From the NCBI GenBank assembly GCA_002633005.1, contig NMRA01000268.1, forward strand, positions 449,827-513,826: a DNA stretch of 64,000 nt, read 5' to 3'. Every line of letters starts with the position of its first letter. The stretch's first letter is position 1. The DNA comes from Phoronis australis. Lineage: Eukaryota > Phoronida > Phoronidae. Under the pieces are notes generated by a model. The model was not told the origin of the DNA and searched no databases. It saw only the letters and a program-made list of their open reading frames with translations. Of this stretch, positions 58,444 through 64,000 are shown piece after piece. The translations under genes were made by a program, and so were the position numbers.

Positions 58444-59604
58444 GATGTCAAGTAATCAACAGTTAATCATGTTAAGAAGTTGCTGACGAAACCTCCCCAA
58501 AGCGGTTTGCACATTAATCATTTGGCTGTGACTAGTAACAAGGCTGAAAATAGGTGACTTCACATTTTAATATATGCTTTACGCCGGAAATATTTTCTGC
58601 AAGTTACGCTATACTGTGGATAAACTTTCACATCTACATTATTATGTGTAACTTTCGAGTCTTGATAGGCACTTGAGACAATTGAAATATTTAAATACTG
58701 AAGGCTCGAACAAATGACCGCTCCACTAACTACTTCCAGAAAAGTCATCACTGCACATGTACAGTATGTAACTTGTGAATTGTTGATCACAACGAGGTCG
58801 ACCTCCATGACCCCATGAATGAGACGATTACTAGTCCACTGCTGCTCGAAATTCTCGTACTAGGATCACAACTCTCGTTTCTGAGCAAAATGTTATTCTT
58901 CAACGATGTCGTATCTGAAGAAATAGGTTCAATTACCGAAGGGTTTGCTCAAGTAGGAAAGACTTAGACATCGACAGCTTCAAGTGGCGTCCTTCTATGC
59001 TTGAATTGTACTTATAACAACGTAACTTTGATAGTTTGGCCATTGTGTGACACAATTTGCCGAAACGGATCCAGAGTGTAGAGGTTCTATGGGATGGCCA
59101 CCGTCTGAGCCAGCTTTGCTATCCCGGTTCAGAAGTTGGAACTGTTTAGGCTGAAAAAGACTGAGCTTGGTTGAGTAAAACATTACATTTTTTCTGAATA
59201 TTTGTGTTATAGCTAACGAAAGAAGCTGAAGAATTAAATTTGCCACATATTATAGAGAGATGGCATTATTGGTGAATATAGGCAATTTCGGGGAAGTGCA
59301 TTATTCTTCTGCAGTCAGTGTTGTTTTCATTTGCTATCCCAGTCAATAGCATGCTTATTTTGTTTAGGGTGACTTGTACATGTAAGGGTAGGCTTACTAA
59401 CTACAGCAAGAGAGGCTTTTCTACCTTGCGACAGCTCCAACATTTAGCAAATCAAAATAACACTGATTGTAGGAGGATAATGGAATCCATCTGTATCAGA
59501 AAAAATGAGCATGCAATGAACTTTGAGCACGGCTGCATGAAACAGTCCCAAATTCGATGTAGGGATTCAACTAAGTTCCCTTAATATTTTCGTGTTTAGG
59601 CATA
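58444..59604. other. Featureless stretch
   Basis: No gene was recognised; short frames only. Confidence 0.4.
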
Positions 59605-59830
59605 AATGTAATATCTGTTCTATCATTTTATCTTTGTTACAAACTGTTCTTTGACTAATAGCATTTTCTAATTATATCACTGAAAACTAAGCCCTTAATT
59701 CAGTCAAAACCATTAGGAACTTATTTCTTAAATTAGGTACGTTGCATGAAAAGATCTCTACTTATTTTTTAACAATATTGAGAATTCAACGTAGAGTTCA
59801 CTCTCGATTTGTATCAAAGCCAAAAATTGA
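59605..59830. repeat. Dispersed repeat, copy D
   Basis: Diverged counterpart of 46545-46770, with the same order of shared words (TTCTATCATTTTATCTT, AATAGCATTTTCTAAT, ACTGAAAA, CGTTGCATGAAAAGA, CTCTCGATTT). Confidence 0.45.
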
Positions 59831-62800
59831 CTTAGTAATGACACTCAAACAGCATAAAACAGGTTAATCAGTGTTTCCAAAGACCCACAAATACGCAGAA
59901 AATTTAGGGAACGTAGATGAATCCCTATTTGGGACTGTTTCATGCAACCGGGCACAGGAGGTTGCGAGCTTTTCCGCGTTTATGACGTAGTATTTTATAC
60001 AGCGCAACCTACACCGAAGAAGAAGGCAGAGTCAAAACTAATGCCGACAGAAAGCTCTGCCGATTTTTAAGGTGAACTCTTGGACGTGTATTTTAGAATT
60101 GCGCAGTATAAATCAAAAAATCATTTCTTACGTGTGTAAGAAAAAGTTACAACGACAAGCGGTTCGAATCAAATGTGTGAAGATATGTCGGTGGCATCAT
60201 ATGTGACTTACGGAAACTTAACAATCATTGATCACCAACAAAGATTTTCGTATATATTTTATTCTTGTCACCGTTTGTGTTGTAGAAGAGCTCACTAGTA
60301 CCCCCTAACCGTGTCGCTGAAATCTGAATATAGTGCAAAACTACTTTCGAATTTTGACGTTGCATTGAAATCCAAAATGGCGGCGGCTTAGATGAGAGAA
60401 CCGATTGGTTGTAATTGAAATATGAGGAACATGCGTCATTTAACATTGTGATTCAACTTAGATGGTTCTCGCCTGGACGGTATCACATAATAGGCTTTAT
60501 TTTCTGTAACGGGCTTCCAGACAACACTACAAAGATACGATACACAGAAAGTTCAGGCTATTTTAGCCAGAATTAATCTTTATCAAGAGCTAATTTCGAC
60601 TTTTTTCAGTCTTAAGTGAGTATTCTGCATTTTTAAAGGCATTTAAATCGTGGATCTGTGGAAAATTCCCGAGTTCTATTTGGTAAGTCTTATCGAATCT
60701 AGGCAAAAGTTGCGCCTACTAACTTGTGAACACTTCTGTTGCTGCTGATTGTCGCTCGTGACTTCAGCTAGTGAGGTCATGTCATCAGTCGCTTCAGTCC
60801 CATTCCAGAGTACGACCTCAGATGCTCAGGTCCTCTGAGGTGAACTCTGTCCTCAGCACTTGTGACGGTCGTGTTACCAAGTGCCACGTCTATGCAACAA
60901 CTTTTGGCTTCATGTTCTTCCGGTGGTCTTCTTCTCCGATTTCTTTTCAGTATCCATTTTGTGTGCCAAGGCGTTCAGCATTTAGCTTAATCGTGTCTCC
61001 ACGTGTACATTTACGTGTCCTGCGTTATTGCCGCTTAACACACTGACATTCATTGCTGCAGAGTTCCAGGTTCACCGCAGCTTGCACAGGTGTCTTCAAA
61101 TTTCTCCACACTTAAATTCCAAGGAATGTGAAGGGTATCTGAGTGCGACTCCCTGAACAAAAAGCTGAGTCGTTGACTTTGTGCACATATCAAATTCCCT
61201 GGATAAATTTACATTTTTAAGCAAGTTTTCCATTCTCCCTGATTCTTTAAGTCGACTAATACAATTGCTTTTTTCTGTGCTTCGGTGACGCATATTCCTT
61301 CTTACACCATACCTCTTCTTTCTTTCTCCTTGTCGCTTGCCTCATTTGCCCTTGTCTTCCCACACAGACTGTTCCAAGTATATCATTCTGTCGAAATCTG
61401 CTCTTTGTTTCGGCCATTGTCACTTTCCACTTTGTGCCTGACGTAATCATCACCTTTACACATCGCACCGAGATATCATTAGAGTCCCTCAGAGTCATCT
61501 AGGCTCTAGATTTTCCCATTTCAAACCCAACAATCGTTTGACATTTATAACCCAGCAACACTTATTTTACAATCCATTTCATATGGTACACTGTAGCATA
61601 GGGATGGTTTGGCATTTAGAAATCTCAGACCCATCCAAACATAATCGGTAACATTTTTCGAATCAGACACTTTAACCCTATTTGAACAGGACAGTATGAC
61701 TGCACTCCGAAATCGGATGAACTGTTGCACCAAATATTTTTCATTTGCCATATCTTCTCAAATATCCCCATTTTCGGAAGACTATCAGTTTTGCTTTAGA
61801 ACATTTTCAAATGAAGCATCTATTAGTGCTCACAGTCATCAAGTAATTAAGTAATTAGTCTTTGCCTAGCAATAACAATATTGGCAATGAGAACCAAGTT
61901 ATTTGTAAACAGAAATATATAACAATTAAATCTACAGGAACTAATTAACTTACAAATCACTTGCAATACAAGCAAAGGGAATTGATTACAGTTTTAATGG
62001 ACACTCCTTCCAACTCAATCCTCCAAAGAAAAGCAATAATTTAGATTCCCAGGAGTTACTAAGCCATCCAAGCGCTCGACGAACTTGTACAGCGGCGTGT
62101 TGACGTTTTTGCCACTATAGCCAACCTAAATACTCCAATTCGAGAGAGTATTAATGTACATAAAACTTGTAAAGGTGGTTTAAAGATTGACCTAGTGTTA
62201 TTTGGACTTAGACCTGGTCTGAAAATGATCTTCATTTCATGAAGGTAGCTTAAAAGGATACTAAGCCCTGTTTTGGCGATTTCAGCCAATCCTCGTTCTG
62301 TCACCTAATGCATTATTGGCATCAACCTGGAAAGTTAAAAGGAGGAATCAACTAAAAACTAATATTCCCTATGCTGCAGGTTGGATATTTTAGTTCTTAT
62401 TGGGTAGTCTTTCCCCATAGTTGCCTTGTAATTCTCTAAAAGCGTAGGTCACGTTTTCCCGTTTAGCAGACTTCTAATAGAGTTTTCAAACTTTCCTCCA
62501 ATCTTTTGAGGGTTGTCAAGGGCTGTAGAGCGTTATTTTGTTTCAATGAATTGGGAGGGAAAGTCCTTGGTATCCTCTTAGCTTTTAGATCAATAGTCTA
62601 GTAAAACCTTGTTGAACTCCAGTTCAAACCTGGTCCATTCCGGTTTTCATTTCACCACCAAGGTCAAAAGTTCATTCACCTGTATTGAGATGTCAAAGAT
62701 GGATGACATAGGGTTGCGTCCTGTTTGTGTTTGCCTGATTTTACTATTAAAATTGAAAAGTTTTTTAAAAGTGGGCGGTGCTTCCGCGGAAAACTCATTA

Positions 62801-63384
62801 CATATGGCGGCAGTGAGTACTCATAAATGATGCATGAGTCAGCTTTCACACTCTGAGGCGGCCATTTTAGGTCGTAACGCACTACTGACAATAAAAAATA
62901 AGCTAAACAATTCATATTAAATTCAGTCAAGTTTGAAAATATGTGTTGAATGAGCACTAAGTGGTCTTAAGTTTGGAATTAACTAACCTCCGGTATAATT
63001 CGTTTTATGATTTGTTTAACTAAAAGGAAGTAGAAAGAGTAACGGTACGTTTGTAGCTGCGTTTTTCTGAACTGTGCAGCCAGTCTGGACCCACTATACC
63101 TCCAAGCCTACAACTTACGTTGACGTGATTTGTCGTCAGTTTTCTTGTTTTCTACAACATTGGCTATTTCTCTAATCAGCAAACGGACCAATCACGTCGG
63201 GTGAAATTGAAAAAGTACTCGAAGCAAGCCACGGTCACGGGCCCTGAACAAACCTTGGAGTTAAAGGCGAAGGCAACCTTTTTTCATGTCATTTTGAGCT
63301 AAAATAAGGTTGGTTGGTTATCCTAGACATATTTTCCACTTAATTACAGCTTTTCGTAACTTTGTTAATTACCCGTCCGCTACT
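59831..63384. other. Mostly featureless; possible promoter motifs near 60.4 kb
   Basis: No exon was recognised. AAAATGGCGGC (60374-60384, YY1-like) and CCGATTGGTT (inverted CCAAT, near 60401) lie close together and could mark an unrecognised first exon on either strand. Confidence 0.3.
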
Positions 63385-63423
63385 CCGGAAGTGACGTTTT
63401 AGGAGGCAAGCATTTCGCGCCAA
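63385..63423 (+). promoter_or_regulatory. ETS/CRE half-site and E2F-like motifs upstream of the THAP gene
   Basis: CCGGAAGTGACG (63385-63396) combines an ETS site with a CRE half-site. TTTCGCGCCAA (63413-63423) fits the E2F consensus. They lie 107-145 bp before the ATG of the THAP gene, as expected of a TATA-less proliferation-linked promoter. Confidence 0.45.
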
Positions 63424-63529
63424 TTTCTTTTCATATAGTCTGACTGTGAGAGCTGCCGAGTCAGTCATTGTTCTACCTCGGTTGTGTTAAGTTCCGTCGT
63501 CGTTTGCTTTCATTTACTAGTCAGTCAAC

Positions 63530-63979
63530 ATGCCACACTGTTGCTGTGTACCGGGATGTACCAATTATCGTCTCACGCGCGCTTTGGGAGTACCTTTGCA
63601 TCGCTTTCCGATGGATGACACACTTCGCCGTACTTGGCTCGTTCCTGTGAAGAACGCAGCGTTACCCGTCCACGCAACGTACAAAGCAGTCGAGAATTAC
63701 CGTGTGTGTGGCAAGCTCTTTCTGTCGTCCGATTACGAAAGGGATTTGTACGCTAAACTGATGAAGGTCCCTGCAAAACAACGCCTGAAGAAGGATGCCA
63801 TTCCGTCTGTGTTGATTCCCGGCAGTGCCCCGTCGCCATCACCGAGAAGTGCGTTTTTGAAGCGAGAAGCCTCGCGAGCTGTGGCCAGTACAGTGACTGG
63901 AGCCAGTGGAGGCACTTCATCTACTGTCGCCCGTGCCTCCGAACGTATCCCCAGAGCGTGCCATTCCTGGAACCAGTAG
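63530..63979 (+). CDS. THAP-domain protein, 5' part
   Basis: It starts at an ATG with A at -3 (AACATGC). Residues 1-90 form a THAP domain: MPHCCCVPGCTNYR, then GVPLHRFPMDD, then RRTWLVPV, then NYRVCGKLFLSSDYE, with a C-terminal IPSVLIPG box (about residues 91-98) matching AVPTIF. THAP domains are zinc-dependent DNA-binding modules. Here the C-x2-H pair reads CGKL, so the His ligand is Leu and zinc binding is doubtful. A Ser/Pro/Ala-rich linker follows. The frame ends at TAG (63977-63979). A shifted frame is open from about 63900 to the window edge and reads SPERAIPGTSSDSPCAV, of similar composition. A frameshift, sequencing error or splice may therefore hide a longer protein. The gene probably continues beyond the window. 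Confidence 0.7.
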   Translation: MPHCCCVPGCTNYRLTRALGVPLHRFPMDDTLRRTWLVPVKNAALPVHATYKAVENYRVCGKLFLSSDYERDLYAKLMKVPAKQRLKKDAIPSVLIPGSAPSPSPRSAFLKREASRAVASTVTGASGGTSSTVARASERIPRACHSWNQ

Positions 63980-64000
63980 TGATTCGCCCTGTGCTGTTTT

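Overview
The window looks like nuclear DNA of a marine invertebrate, most likely a deuterostome such as a hemichordate, echinoderm or cephalochordate. It is AT-rich, genes sit far apart in long introns, and decayed mobile elements are everywhere: an APE-type LINE, a second LINE tail, a Ty3/gypsy remnant, a tRNA-derived SINE, hAT-like MITEs, foldback elements and a Helitron-like tandem array. Phylum is inferred from gene content only. No bacterial operons, CRISPR arrays, rRNA genes or complete tRNA genes were seen.

The main content is a tandem pair of cell-surface receptors on the plus strand. Copy 2 can be rebuilt from two exons. Exon 1 (36160-39572) encodes a signal peptide, a CUB-like region, CUB domains, a roughly 270-residue unassigned region, two C-type-lectin-like domains and one LDLa. 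Exon 2 (43698-45909) encodes further LDLa modules, leucine-rich repeats and a rhodopsin-type 7TM domain. The 4.1 kb intron has matching splice phase, and joining the exons restores an interrupted LDLa module, giving an open frame of 1874 residues. Copy 1 is represented only by the homologous last exon (11219-13481), with the same acceptor and phase; its N-terminal exon is not visible in the 11.2 kb upstream. Both copies belong with LDLa/LRR GPCRs of the GRL101 and relaxin-receptor (type C LGR) kind. Copy 1 keeps a DRY-like Asp-Arg motif at the end of TM3, whereas copy 2 has Asn-Phe there.

Layout: 1-3759 LINE (minus); 4.3-4.6 kb CTCGAGT-rich tract; 8.1-8.3 kb SINE; 11.2-13.5 kb receptor copy 1 last exon; 16.1-17.5 kb two decayed THAP domains in opposite orientation; 21.3 kb MITE; 23.0-23.9 kb possible minus-strand exons; 25.1 kb microsatellite; 26.5-28.5 kb gypsy and LINE remnants (minus); 29.9 kb paired NRF1-like sites; 32.8-34.9 kb decayed multicopy gene; 35.85-36.0 kb foldback element just upstream of receptor copy 2; 36.2-45.9 kb receptor copy 2, with two foldback elements in its intron; 49.0-51.7 kb Helitron-like tandem array carrying DR1 hormone-response motifs; 51.7 kb second SINE copy; 52-63 kb mostly featureless; 63.5 kb to the end, a THAP-domain gene with an ETS/CRE/E2F-type promoter.

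The two receptor copies probably arose by local duplication, and the DNA around them has been heavily invaded by transposons. The THAP fragments and THAP gene may be unrelated to the receptors; THAP domains are often spread by or domesticated from P-element-like transposons. Single ambiguous bases (n) occur at 10481, 17304 and 58356.
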